64,000 bases of DNA. Source: Polytrichum commune (Eukaryota; Streptophyta; Polytrichopsida; Polytrichales; Polytrichaceae). The DNA lies in contig OX485804.1 in the NCBI GenBank assembly GCA_950295325.1, forward strand, positions 22,072,001 to 22,136,000, written 5' to 3'. A program made the translations under genes and the position numbers. Below the pieces are notes generated by a model. That model did not search any database, was not told the DNA's origin, and saw only the letters and a list, made by a program, of their open reading frames with translations. Positions 12,774-23,369 of the stretch are shown in pieces. How positions within the stretch are numbered: the first letter of the stretch is position 1; each line of letters opens with the position of its first letter.

Positions 12774-13114
12774 TCGTCATCTTCTTTTGCAAATCTTCCA
12801 AATTGTTTTGCATTCATCTTGAGTAAGGTCCTTTTCTTTGGAAGTTTCTTTCATAAAGGCACAATTTAACACTGCACCCTTTCACATGATAGAGAAGAAT
12901 AATCTCCTTTTTTACATTTGGCTATGAAACTCATCAACTCAAGAACATCACCTCTGAGAACATCAAAAGTCATGATTTGTGAAGAGAGATGATTGTGCTC
13001 GGATACAATAAGGAGTGGAACAATATGATCAACCCTTCTTTTTTTTGGTGTCAATAACTTGGATGGGTATGATTGTTCCAAAACAATATTGAGCCCTGCA
13101 AATAGGTAGGCACA

Positions 13115-13387
13115 ATGTTTGCATTTAGAGGATCCTTAACCTTTAAGGAGAGTGGAGAAATGAAATTGACTGTCAAACATGATGGAAGAGGTCGACGGGA
13201 AATTCTCTGTGCAGGGACAACAATGAAAATGGCTGATGATAACAAATTGCTGGGGATTGAAGTGCGGATTAAAGTTAAACCTGCAGTGTGGTGGAGTGAG
13301 GCACTTCGGAGGGAGGATTTTGAGGGTACATGGACACAAATGGGAAAGGGCTATGAGGATGCAATCTGTTCTTCAAGAGAAAAATAA
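13115..13387 (+). CDS. unrecognised 90-aa ORF
   Basis: ATG-initiated ORF of 90 residues ending SSREK. It is basic and hydrophilic with two tryptophan-containing segments (VWWSEALRRED and GTWTQMGKG). The composition looks more protein-like than neighbouring ORFs, but I recognise no domain and see no splice partners. It may be an exon of an unannotated gene or chance. Confidence 0.2.
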   Translation: MFAFRGSLTFKESGEMKLTVKHDGRGRREILCAGTTMKMADDNKLLGIEVRIKVKPAVWWSEALRREDFEGTWTQMGKGYEDAICSSREK

Positions 13388-14099
13388 TAAAAATCTGAGG
13401 CTGTGTGTGCAACAATGGTAATTGCAACGCCAGAAAGCAGGTTTAATTTGCCTTTGAAGCAGTTTATTTGTGTTGCTACAACAAGCTTCAAGGTCTCATC
13501 AGTTGCGAAAACCTAATCAATCATCATCAGCTTCCCGGATGGCACTGCAAATTAACCAAGATTCATCTAAACCAATGACTTACCTGTGAGCTGGCGGTGA
13601 CCTATTATACAACATGGGAATCAGGATTAATCTGTGGGTAGATCATGTGGGAGTTCATTACATACTATGTGAATAAGTTGAGATGTCAGAAATAGCACAA
13701 TATTTCCATGTGGACCTGGAATATACAAAAGGATGAATGTAGACATCATTGTATCGGGATATGCACTCCAGCAAGTCGACCGAAATAACACATCACCGGA
13801 TTCTTCTTCCTCAGTAAAAGTCCTTGCATTCAGATGAACAGACTGATAGATATGTGTACAAAATAGTGGGTTAATTACATAGCATGCATGTCTTTTGGAA
13901 GATGTTTTTAAGTTATGCTCAAGTTTGCATGCTCTGATTTTCCTGCAACGGTCGGTGTATCTTCTTTGGGAGCTTATGGCATTGTGCGTAATGTCCATGT
14001 GAGGACTTCTGTGATGATAACCTTGCCTCTGGAGCACCAACCGACCTATGAATTAGTTCAAAAGTGCATGGTCACATGAGAATCATTTCAGCAGAATTG

Positions 14100-14558
14100 T
14101 TGGTGTTTTTTTGTAACAAGAGGGCTTGGAATGAGCTTTTGTGGAGGGTTGAGCTGTTGGAGAGTCGTCCTCCTTGGAATTCTTTCAGACAGGTAGGCCT
14201 CAGAATTTTTTGTGAAGGTTTAGGTGAGGATAATTTGGAGATTCTAAATTTACGAAATTGCAGGAGATGAGAGTGGTATAGCAAGTCACTTGAGATACTC
14301 TGCATTTGTCTGTAACAACAGGAATCACAGTAATATCCGAGCAGAATCGATCGGTGTTTCTTGCCATGTCGATTGAGAGGGCTTGGTATGAGATTTTGTG
14401 GGGATACGTTGAGCTGTTGGAAGTCGTCCTTCTTGGACTTCTTGCATATAGAAAAGTCTCAGAAATGTTTGTGATGGTTTAGGTCGGAGGATAATGTGCT
14501 GCAGGAGATGAGAGTTTTGCTATGTTACAGGTCGATTTGAGATACTCTGTATCTGCAC
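14100..14558 (+). repeat. imperfect tandem duplication, two units
   Basis: Two diverged units of about 210-260 bp share blocks such as AGAGGGCTTGG, GTTGAGCTGTTGGA, GCAGGAGATGAGAG and TTGAGATACTCTG. Noncoding, upstream of the methyltransferase. Confidence 0.6.
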
Positions 14559-14739
14559 AGAGGTACAAGCCTTGTAGTTTTGGCTGTCCTTTAGGCTATA
14601 AGAAAGGGCTTCAATGGCAACGATGGTGGTTCTCTTGGATGTAGATTTCACCTCGGTTTGCAACTTACTCACATTTCTCACAACTTGTAAAAAACAAAGC
14701 ATCAAAGCTTAAATGTCTTCATTGGACTTGTTGCCCCTC

Positions 14740-15290
14740 AGCAGCCCCTGCGAGATTGCATTTCCTTCTTTATTGGTTCTCGTATTGATAATTGAAGAAC
14801 ATGTGTAGCAGCTTTTAGGGCTTCCATATCCTTTCCTTGTAAATGGTGCTCGTCTCTGGCTGTAATTCTTGCCTTCATAGTGTTCAAGAAAATTCCAAGT
14901 TCATTACAGATCTTGTACAATGTGTTACCTCCACATCTGCTCCTGCTTAGCCTTCTACAGTCTCACTCCAAATTTTGTCTGGCCTTTGTGAACTAAATCG
15001 CAATACATCTCGTAGTTGCATCTCCGAGGTTGCATTCTCGTCTTTCTTGATTCCCAGACGCAGTATGTTGATGTGTCAAGAACATCCTGTGTAGCAACTG
15101 TTCTTGATTTCCTTACCTTTTCCCTTCTGGATGCTCATCTCTGGTAGTTGTCACCATCATAGCGTTCAAGAAACTTCCAACTATACTACATACCTCCAAA
15201 CCTGCTCTAGCTTTAGCCTTCTGCAGCCTCACTCCAAAGTTGTCCCTCCAATTTTGTCCAGCTTTATGAACAAAATGGCAACTCCAAGTA
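14740..15290 (+). repeat. second imperfect tandem duplication, two units
   Basis: Two units of about 270 bp (roughly 14740-15010 and 15010-15290). Shared blocks include GTTCAAGAAA.TTCCAA, CTGCTC..GCTTAGCCTTCT and CAGTCTCACTCCAAA or close variants. It lies just upstream of the methyltransferase start and may include its promoter. Confidence 0.55.
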
Positions 15291-15378
15291 CCTGCGATCT
15301 GTTCACTCTTTTCTCCATAGAACCACCATGTTATAGAAGCTAGGCTTGGAAAATATTTTCGAATACAGGGTGGTGAGA

Positions 15379-17156
15379 ATGAGGTTCAAGAAGCTTACGA
15401 CATCGAGGAGACCATGTTTACTCATGATGTTCATCGTGTTTACTGCAACACTCATGTTTACAAAACTGTGGCCAATTTCTTATTCACAGAGACTCCTCCA
15501 TCTGCAGTCTAATGGTGGTGAGTTACCACGGCTAACACCGTTTGATTGCTTAACATCGCCACAAGGGAAACCCGTGTTGGCACATGAAGTGGAGGGGGTT
15601 ACACACCCATTCATGGTCTCTCTTGCCGACCTTGGGTTTGACCTTCACAAACCGAACCGAAATTTTGAGCGTGTGATGAAGGGGAAGAAGCTGCAGAAGT
15701 TTCCTGTGTCCGTCATGATGCAACGAGTGTTGCAGAGGTTACGACGGGATTTGGGGCCTGAAAAGATTTTTTATCCGGAGTGGGTTATTGATGTGGGCGC
15801 CAATGTGGGGATGGCCACTTATGCTGCATCTGCAATGGGATTTCGGGTTCTCGCATTCGAGCCGGTTTTTGAGAATCTGCAAAGGTTGTGCGATGGGCTG
15901 CACTTGAACCGAGCAATAGAGCTCGTGAGGCTGTATCATGCTGTCGTCTCCGATGTGAACGAAAATGCCACAATTCATAAGGCAAAACTCTCGCATGCCC
16001 TGCAATTGATGTCTCCAACTTGGGAAACCAAGTTGCAGCTCACAAAACTAATGATGTCGTATCTGAAACGAAGGCATGGTGATTCAAGAATGCTCCGATG
16101 ACATGACGGGGTTTCTTTCCATGCTTAAAGGAATCTCTGAACACGCCGTTCTATTGCATTAAACACCAGGGTCGACTAATTGACGGTACTCCAAGTGCCA
16201 AATTAATTTTCACCGTAAACATTCGCAATGAAGCAAGTGTGATGTTCACAGTTTGTTTACATTAATTTCCCTGTAAATGCAAACATTCACAATGAAGCAA
16301 GTTTGAATTTTACGACGGTTTATGGATGACATGTGATCTGCATAACCCATGCACTATCGCTGAGAACTCCAAATCCTTGTTTTCCACCCTAATTCATTAC
16401 GGATAAATTTTCCATCGTAAATCAGTGCTTACAAGCGTAGTATTCTTATGCATGTGTAATGATGTTCTCTTTCCATTCTAGCTTCAAAAATAGATTTTCG
16501 TCAAGCCAAGGTCTTTGAGTATATGCATGAATGCCGAACATAGTCAAGTGGCAAGCTCCCATTTGTCGACACCTTGTTGTTGCCTCATCTTCGGATACAT
16601 CTACCAGGATTCAAGCGAAGAGGTGCGTCCCCGAAGAAATATAATTTAGGTTATAAGAATGTACCGAGTGCTCAATTCCCTCCGGTTTGCCGAATTTGGA
16701 CAAAATGATTCACTACATTTGCAACTTGATGTTGTGTAGGTGATCGGAAGACTGGACAACAGCGCCATCTCCAAGACTGCAGCAACTATGGCGTTGCCAG
16801 ATTCTCACAAGGTTATCCCTACAACGGTGCGATCGACCACCCTGGACTCCTTGGTGCCACCATACGAGCATGTCATTCTACTCAAAGTGGACGTCCAGGG
16901 TCATGAGCTTCAGGTGCTCAAGGGAGCGGCTAACATCCTTGCAAGGCCAGGTCTCGAAGCTCCGTTTCTTGTGTACGAAGAGGATGAGCGATTGTTGCAG
17001 GCAGGGAATAGCAGTAGCCGTGAGATCTTGCACTTCTTGGAGGGCTTGGGGTACAAGTATTGTCGGAAGGAAGGCACGGACCGACATTGCTGGAAGGTTA
17101 ACCCTAGAGCTGAACCTCACAATACGGCAACAGCAGCTACCAAGCGGATGCAGTAA
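15379..17156 (+). CDS. FkbM-family SAM-dependent methyltransferase, two exons
   Basis: Exon 1 is 15379-15981 and exon 2 is 16740-17156, giving 201+138 = 339 aa. The first in-frame ATG is at 15379; an upstream in-frame TTG at 15346 is not needed. The N-terminus has a basic patch and one membrane segment (about residues 14-31, within LLMMFIVFTATLMF), suggesting a type II membrane protein, perhaps in the Golgi. The SAM-binding motif VIDVGANVG is at about residues 136-144 and AFEPV follows. Exon 2 carries IGRLDNS, the family block KVDVQGHELQVLKG (about 249-262) and YEEDERLL. Joining HK to VIGRLDNSAIS needs the donor AAG|GCAAAA and acceptor GTGTAG|GTG, that is, a GC-AG intron. The usual GT donors nearby would break the family alignment. 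FkbM enzymes are O-methyltransferases; the acceptor here is unknown. Confidence 0.85.
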
Positions 17157-17248
17157 AAGAGAACAAGCACTCCAAATCCATGGCTAAATTCATCCCACTT
17201 AGCATTCTTAAGTGGTGTAGTGGGTGTTCTCCCTGGATAAGCATTTTG

Positions 17249-17445
17249 AAGAGTATACACTCGGTGAGATTCGTTTTGGCAATTTCTTTAAAGTGAATCT
17301 TGGTAGATGGGACAAGGCTTCGTCCGAAGGTGTATAGGTAACAATGAGCATCTTGGAGAGTATACACTAAGTGAGATACTTTTTTGGCAAGTGCGATTCT
17401 TGGTAGAGGGAAATTAAAGGCTTAGTCCGCAGATAGGTAACAATG
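17249..17445 (+). repeat. tandem duplication in the methyltransferase 3' flank
   Basis: Two units of about 100 bp share GAGAGTATACACT.[AG]GTGAGAT, a CTTGGTAGA block and a GATAGGTAACAATG-like end. Probably 3' UTR or just beyond; noncoding. Confidence 0.55.
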
Positions 17446-19019
17446 GAGTGTTGGATTTGTTCTTGAAGCTACAATAGAAAGAGAAAGTCCTTACACATGC
17501 TTAAGAATGCTGTATCTGCAGTAGGATGGTAACGAACTCTCACATCATCATCATCATCACCTCGTACTAAGCTGTGGAGAGTTGCAGGTCATGTGCTTTT
17601 ATGGATAATTCACATGGTTTGCAGTCTGCCATCGTTGAAGACTTCACCAAGACTTCACGATTCCTTTCAAGCTCATCATAGCACGTACCAGCGAACTGCT
17701 TCTCAGACACAACCTCACCATTAAATATGACCATGATGAACACAATTGGATGAGAAAATACCGCGCTTTACTTCTTGATGTGTTTGAATTGACGGAGTGC
17801 CCTCCTCCTCGAGGATTTTTTCCTGCTTTCCAGATGTGTTTCTTATTCATCCAGATTTGTGTCCGGGTGTGTTTCTGGAAAATTTTGCACTGCATATCGC
17901 GATGTAATTCTGAACCATCTCAATCAAAGTTGCCGATGAAGGCAAGATTGTACTTTTATAGGAGTGGTACCATGCGATTACTTTGAGATGTCAGGAACTA
18001 ATTGCACGCGGCAAGGAACTCCTTGTGTTGAGCAGCATTGAATCTGGATAAGATCATCATAAGGATTCGAGACAACATATCAAGATGTGGTCTCCAGCAA
18101 CTGCAGTTTGCTGAACTATATATGTGTGCCGCACCTTCTGTATTCTGAGTGTTTGATATTGGATGATTTGATCCACAAATCCTTGGCACAGAATTTATGC
18201 AAGTAGCACTTCAATGACTGCATGTGATTGGGCTCTTGTACTTCGACAAATTTTATTTCTTTAAAGTATATAACATATGCTTTGCATCCATTTTGCTCTT
18301 GATTCTAGGTGTCCAACAGAATAGGTCTCGAACAGATCTGGCCTTGAACCCCTAGATCTATGGGCATTTTTACATGTATTTTGCATAGACGTTGAGCATC
18401 ACAAGCATCTTGTACCCACCTTTCCTCCTCATCTTCCACATTCATCACATGTGAAATGCGTGCACTAAGGAGTACACATCACAGCTGCCACACTAGACTT
18501 ATCCATAATGTCCCTCAAAACTGTGGGTCTGATCCTACTTTGAGAAAACTTTATATTAAGAGTTTGTTAGGGTCGTCATGTATTGGAATCTATTTTGAAA
18601 GCCGGGTGACACTTTTGGGATCTCCACTTTCCACTTCCCAAATTTTGAGAAAGTTCAAGAATCTAACTAAGGGTATGCGCATGGGACATGCTATCCTAGT
18701 TCAGCCAATGCAAGGCTAGCTTGGTCCACCCATCCTAGGACAAGCTAGAGAGAATGTTTTTAATAGCCCGACACCACTAAATGTGCATGATAATTTCAAC
18801 ATTTATAAAACTTGGGTGACATTTTGTGACAATCTTCACAAACTCATGGTTTGGGGCTAAACCCATGGTGTCATCTGCTTCACTTTACAAATACATAACT
18901 CTATTGTCTCCCTTATTTTAGAGCCCTAACTTAAAACCCTTTGAAGTTTTCGAAGCATGTGACCAGTCTCCACTGTCTCCCCAACATGCTTTCATAGTAT
19001 AGGCATTAACTTAGCATAT
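17446..19019. other. intergenic
   Basis: Contains a (TCA)n microsatellite near 17542-17560 and AT-rich sequence. Short ORFs show no motifs. No supported gene. Confidence 0.45.
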
Positions 19020-19275
19020 GAAATCAACCTATGAACAGGGAGAACCGACCTCTAGTCACAAATGAACCGGTTGAGTTTGAGAAATAACCGGTTCAAATTC
19101 AAGACTTCAGGAAAATTACCGGTCGATTTGGAGGTATTTGCAGAATGTTCTTCAACTTAACAAAGAAAATCCGAAAGTTGTCAACATGTGACCGGTTGTT
19201 CTCTCAACCGATTATGCCCAAAAATCTCCCCGGACACCAAAATCAACCCTAGAGTCAAATTATTAGTTGCGGACA
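19020..19275 (+). repeat. dispersed repeat family B, copy 2
   Basis: Shares blocks with 7725-7990, notably AATGAACCGGTTGAG and ACAAAGAAAATCCGAAA. The short word AACCGGTT recurs inside it. Noncoding. Confidence 0.5.
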
Positions 19276-19384
19276 CCCAAAACCACAACAACTTATAAGC
19301 TGACCTCATTGCATCTGGAGAGTAATGATCTTGGACTTGTGAGTTAGATATTTCATCTCACAAACAATTCGTTTTATGGCACTA

Positions 19385-19896
19385 ATGTCCCCCTTCCCAC
19401 TTGACTTTACCAAATAACCCAAGTCTTTCCTAAAAACCGGGTAACAGCGGAGGCATCCAGCTATCCCAATGCACCTACAAGAACTTGCTCCGGAGATTGT
19501 CAAGTAGGTTTTAGTTAAGTAGTTTTCACACATGTTCATTGTTTTATCTATCAAGTAATGAATGTTAGATAGTTTTTGTCCCATTTCCAAATGCCTTAGT
19601 AATTACTCATCTATCTTATCATCGGTTTTTGTTAATAAAGCTTCTCGTGCCCTCATAGCTAAAACTAAAAGCAACCAATCACAAGGGCAAGAGGCCACAC
19701 TTTAAAGGTCATACATTCTTGCCTCATGTCTAAGTACCGATGGAAGGTTCGGTGCTTGAGGCTTAAAACCTCCACTTTTAAACCATGCCACATCATTTGC
19801 CAACTAGGCTCGGGACTAAAAAGGGTTGATGGTGTGAAGGCCACGTTTTTTAAACCACCTTTTGGGCTTAGCTAAAGTCAAGCGGGAAGGGGACAT
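19385..19896 (-). repeat. MITE family A, copy 2
   Basis: About 512 bp with inverted ends at 19385-19409 and 19873-19896 (core TTCCCACTTGACTTTA, with one mismatch in the partner). It is a reverse-oriented, diverged relative of 5681-6184. It lies upstream of UGT copy 2 in the mirror of the arrangement at UGT copy 1. Confidence 0.7.
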
Positions 19897-20044
19897 GAGC
19901 CTTCAAAGTTGACGCCGAGGCCCACTGTGCCCAAAATATTGTGGACGCTTCCAACTCTCTATACAATTTTGACCGTTGGATGGGATTGGGAGTTGACTCA
20001 TCGGACTAACAATTGTGAGCCACATGGTTACCACCAATGTTGGA

Positions 20045-20392
20045 CCAGTATACAGGTGGATGCATGGTTTCAATAATCAACATCAATACTGGTATCAAAG
20101 AACCTACTCGTGAGTATCAAAATTGTAATACCAATCAAATATTGATATTTAGTGGGTATGTCAAGGTGAGAGAATCTTTGTATACCCGAGTTATTATTTG
20201 GGTCAATACCATTCTAAACCATATTGATACTAGGGTGATTTTACCTAATAGGTATGAAAGTTTTTGCATGGTATATAGATATTAAAGGTATCGAAAACAA
20301 AAACACCATCAAATACCCATACCTTTCTAGTATCAGAAAGTGTGAAATCCTCATTATAGATACCCAAATGGTATCAAAAAAAGATGATACCA
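20045..20392 (-). repeat. dispersed repeat family C, copy 1
   Basis: AT-rich element of about 350 bp rich in GGTATC/GATACC words. Copies lie at 30681-31018 and 60448-60805 in the opposite orientation. Shared blocks include TTGGGTCAATACCATT and TCAATAATCAACATC, given here as read on the plus strand. Probably a MITE; TIRs are not cleanly resolved. Confidence 0.65.
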
Positions 20393-21479
20393 ATTCTACT
20401 TGTCACTTCAATCGTTGAAATCCAAGGTTAAGATACAAAAGTCATAAGAAATGAAAGTAAAGATTTTTTGTTTTTTTAATGATCACATGCATAAGTCCTT
20501 CCAATTATGTTAATTTCATAGTTGAGCAGTCTTAGAAAAATTCATATATTTGAACAAATAAGGTAGCTGACCCGTTCCCAATCAATTAAGCACTTTAGCA
20601 TATTTGCGGTTTAGGTATGATCAAAGGTAATATTCCCCATGTAGAGGAATAGGAATAAGAAGCAACGCATATTTTTTTCATGATGTTTTTCGTTGCAAGC
20701 AAATATCTATGAATTTTACTAAGTGGACATACTCTTTGACATGTACTTGTGATATAAGCTACCCTATTTCTAGTCACTAATCAGTTACAAAACTGAGAAC
20801 ACTTGATTCCCATAATTGAAAATTTTGGCACCTAAATATGCTTGCAATCTTAATCTAGTTGTCAACTTAACCATTCACATTTGGCTAAGTTGGATTTCGA
20901 CCATCACATGTCAAAATTGGTCATAGATTGATATCATGTTGCACAAAAAATAAGTTGGCCTAAATTGAGAAAGTGGCTTGAAATTTATGCAATATTTTTC
21001 AGAGATGGAGTAGAGGAAGTGATGAGGAATGCAAGTTGTTTTGTAATATAATTCCTTGTAAATAATTAGTTACATTTTTTCAAAGAGGCAAGTAGTCAAA
21101 CCCCCTACTCTGATAATATACTTAAATCTAAGGGAGAGGGTACTAAAACTGCCAATCTAAGTGTTGAGTGAAGATACTATTATTATATTTTAAAAACAAA
21201 ACTTCCTCTTGTTTGCAATTGAAAAGCAATTCCAACGCACCAAAGCATGCCTTCTTTCTTTTGAATTTCATATGCAAAAGCTATAAGGGTATCGACTAGA
21301 TAACAAGAGTGACCATATCGAAAGGTCACATAAGGCATACTACATAAAGCTTAACCCCAAATGCACTTTCCTATTTCTTGACTAATCTGGACCACTGGAA
21401 TTGCAAAAGGATATTGGTGCCACGTAAGCTAAAACACCACACTAAAAGTAGTCTGGCATTCGTTGAATTCACAAACTAA
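20393..21479. other. intergenic
   Basis: AT-rich sequence between two repeats, with no supported gene, RNA or tandem array. Confidence 0.45.
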
Positions 21480-21975
21480 GGGCCACTTCACACACGGGAC
21501 TGAGAGCCCGTGACCACTACACTTCAAGCACTCTCATTGGTGGAAAGAACGGAGCCGGTCCAAGTTCGCTTCACACTACGCTTGAGGGACCAATGGAGTA
21601 TGTGAATGCAAGATGGATGTAAAGTCCACATGGATTCCTACATGGCATCGAATGGATCATGTTTCATGGTCACTTAGACTATTTTCAAAAACCACCTCTT
21701 GAAGATAGGCCTTACACAGAACCGAGAGACCATGGCACTCCAAACGCTCACAACCGTTGGTTTATTCTACTACATCATGTGTGAGGACCCGCGTGAATAG
21801 AAATTCATTGAAATAGCATTTGGTTGAGGGCCTAGTCACATGACTTCACACTACACTTGAGAGCATGTGACCACACTACGTGATTTTGGCGGTGTGTTGG
21901 GACCGCCTTTGGACACTTTCTTTTGGGCTCCCACAATCTCATGGTCACGGCCCTTGGCTTGTGTGTGAAGTGGCC
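21480..21975. repeat. PIF/Harbinger-like MITE with TAA target duplication
   Basis: 496 bp, starting GGGCCACTTCACACA and ending with the complementary TGTGTGAAGTGGCCC. It is flanked on both sides by TAA (21477-21479 and 21976-21978). TAA/TTA target duplications and GGG-starting TIRs are typical of PIF/Harbinger (Tourist-like) MITEs. Related ends occur at 61392-61750. Confidence 0.8.
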
Positions 21976-22607
21976 CTAAACTCCCTCAACTCCATACAGT
22001 CTGCAATTCCAAAATCAAAATCCAAAGAATCGAGACTTGAACAACGAAAATCCTCAAACCATGCATCCGTCCACCCTTCCAAAATGAGCACTTTTGAAAA
22101 CCGTTGCGAGACACAAGTGGTGATGAAGAGTTGAAGTGAAGAGGATTATACAAGTCTTCCAATTGAGCTCCTTTCCTTGCATGGGATAATCCCATGGTAG
22201 TTGGGTTAGTTAGGGCCACTGTACAAACGGTTTGGGGCCAGCCTGAGCACCAGTCCAATTCATGTCTTTTTAAGCTCTCAATTTGACCCCACTTTATGAA
22301 CTTTTTCGGGCCCAACCTTGTCACATGTGAAGTGATGAGGTCCAGTTCTAGGCCTGATGATCTTGAGGGTTAAGTTTCATGCAGTTACTATATATGGTCA
22401 AAGCCCAGTGTTCTCAACAATTAAGCTTCACGACACTAACCATGGGGAATGACCTCTATAGGGTTGTGAATAGAAAATTGAAATTGGGTCCCACTAGACT
22501 AAATCAAGGCCTTTGAATTTAATTCAAGTGTTAAAATGATCCTAGAAATTTATCTACCATGTTCTATGGATCAACTGATGAGTGCGGTTTAGGAGGCACA
22601 CCAAATT

Positions 22608-23007
22608 CTTGATTAACGGCTTAAATGTTTCATTTTAGTCTTAAGTGTATAAAAAATAACACCTTAATTGTTGTGTTATTAGTCTAATGCTACCATATTT
22701 ATATTATTATTTTTCCTTATTAGACTAACTCATAGCCTAAGCCATACCATATGCTTGATTAAATGCTTACATGTTTCATTTTTATCTTAAGTGTGTGATT
22801 AGCACCTTAATTGTTGTGTTATTAGCCTAATGCTATCATATTCATGCTAGTTGTTGCGTTACCAGAGTAACCCATAGCGTAAGCCATACCACATGCTTGG
22901 CTAAATACTTGAATGTTCCATTTTCATCTGTGTGTGATTAACACCCTAATTGTTGCCTTATTAGTGTAATGCAATCATATTTATGTTAATTTTTGCGTTA
23001 TTAAAGG
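22608..23007 (+). repeat. three-unit tandem repeat (about 145 bp)
   Basis: Units begin near 22608, 22754 and 22896 with CTTG[AG][TC]TAA. They share TTAATTGTTGTGTTATTAG-like and CATAGC.TAAGCCATACCA blocks. The array ends about 360 bp before the UGT copy 2 start codon. Confidence 0.75.
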
Positions 23008-23239
23008 AGTGAAGAAGAGAGGAAAAGAATTTACCTTCTAAAAATTGATAATAGAGATGAACTTAATCTGACCCATGTTGAGAACTCGGACTGAGAAAAA
23101 GCTCGTCCCAATTTCTTCAAACCAGTCTAATGGTGTGGCACCAAAATTGTGCCACCAAAGTCACCAAAGTCACACCACATGGGCGATCCTACTGGCCCAA
23201 GTTATGAGAGTTCGGGCCGGCCCTCAGTCCCGCCCCAAG

Positions 23240-23245
23240 TATAAA
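23240..23245 (+). promoter_or_regulatory. candidate TATA box of UGT copy 2
   Basis: TATAAA located 125 bp upstream of the chosen ATG at 23370, in a GC-richer context. This is a plausible core promoter position allowing a 5' UTR of about 95 bp. Confidence 0.45.
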
Positions 23246-23369
23246 CTGGCCCTTTAGTTTGAGCAGCGTCATCGGGCGGAGTGTGTCCATATCTGATTCT
23301 CGAGTGGAAGAATCGAGAAAACCGCCACCTCCATTTTCTTGGTTGTGATTGTGCAAGAAGAAATTTGCA

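Noticed and set aside
23349-23369. Upstream start for UGT copy 2
   Set aside because: The frame extends only through a TTG codon; the first ATG is at 23370 and gives the usual UGT N-terminus.
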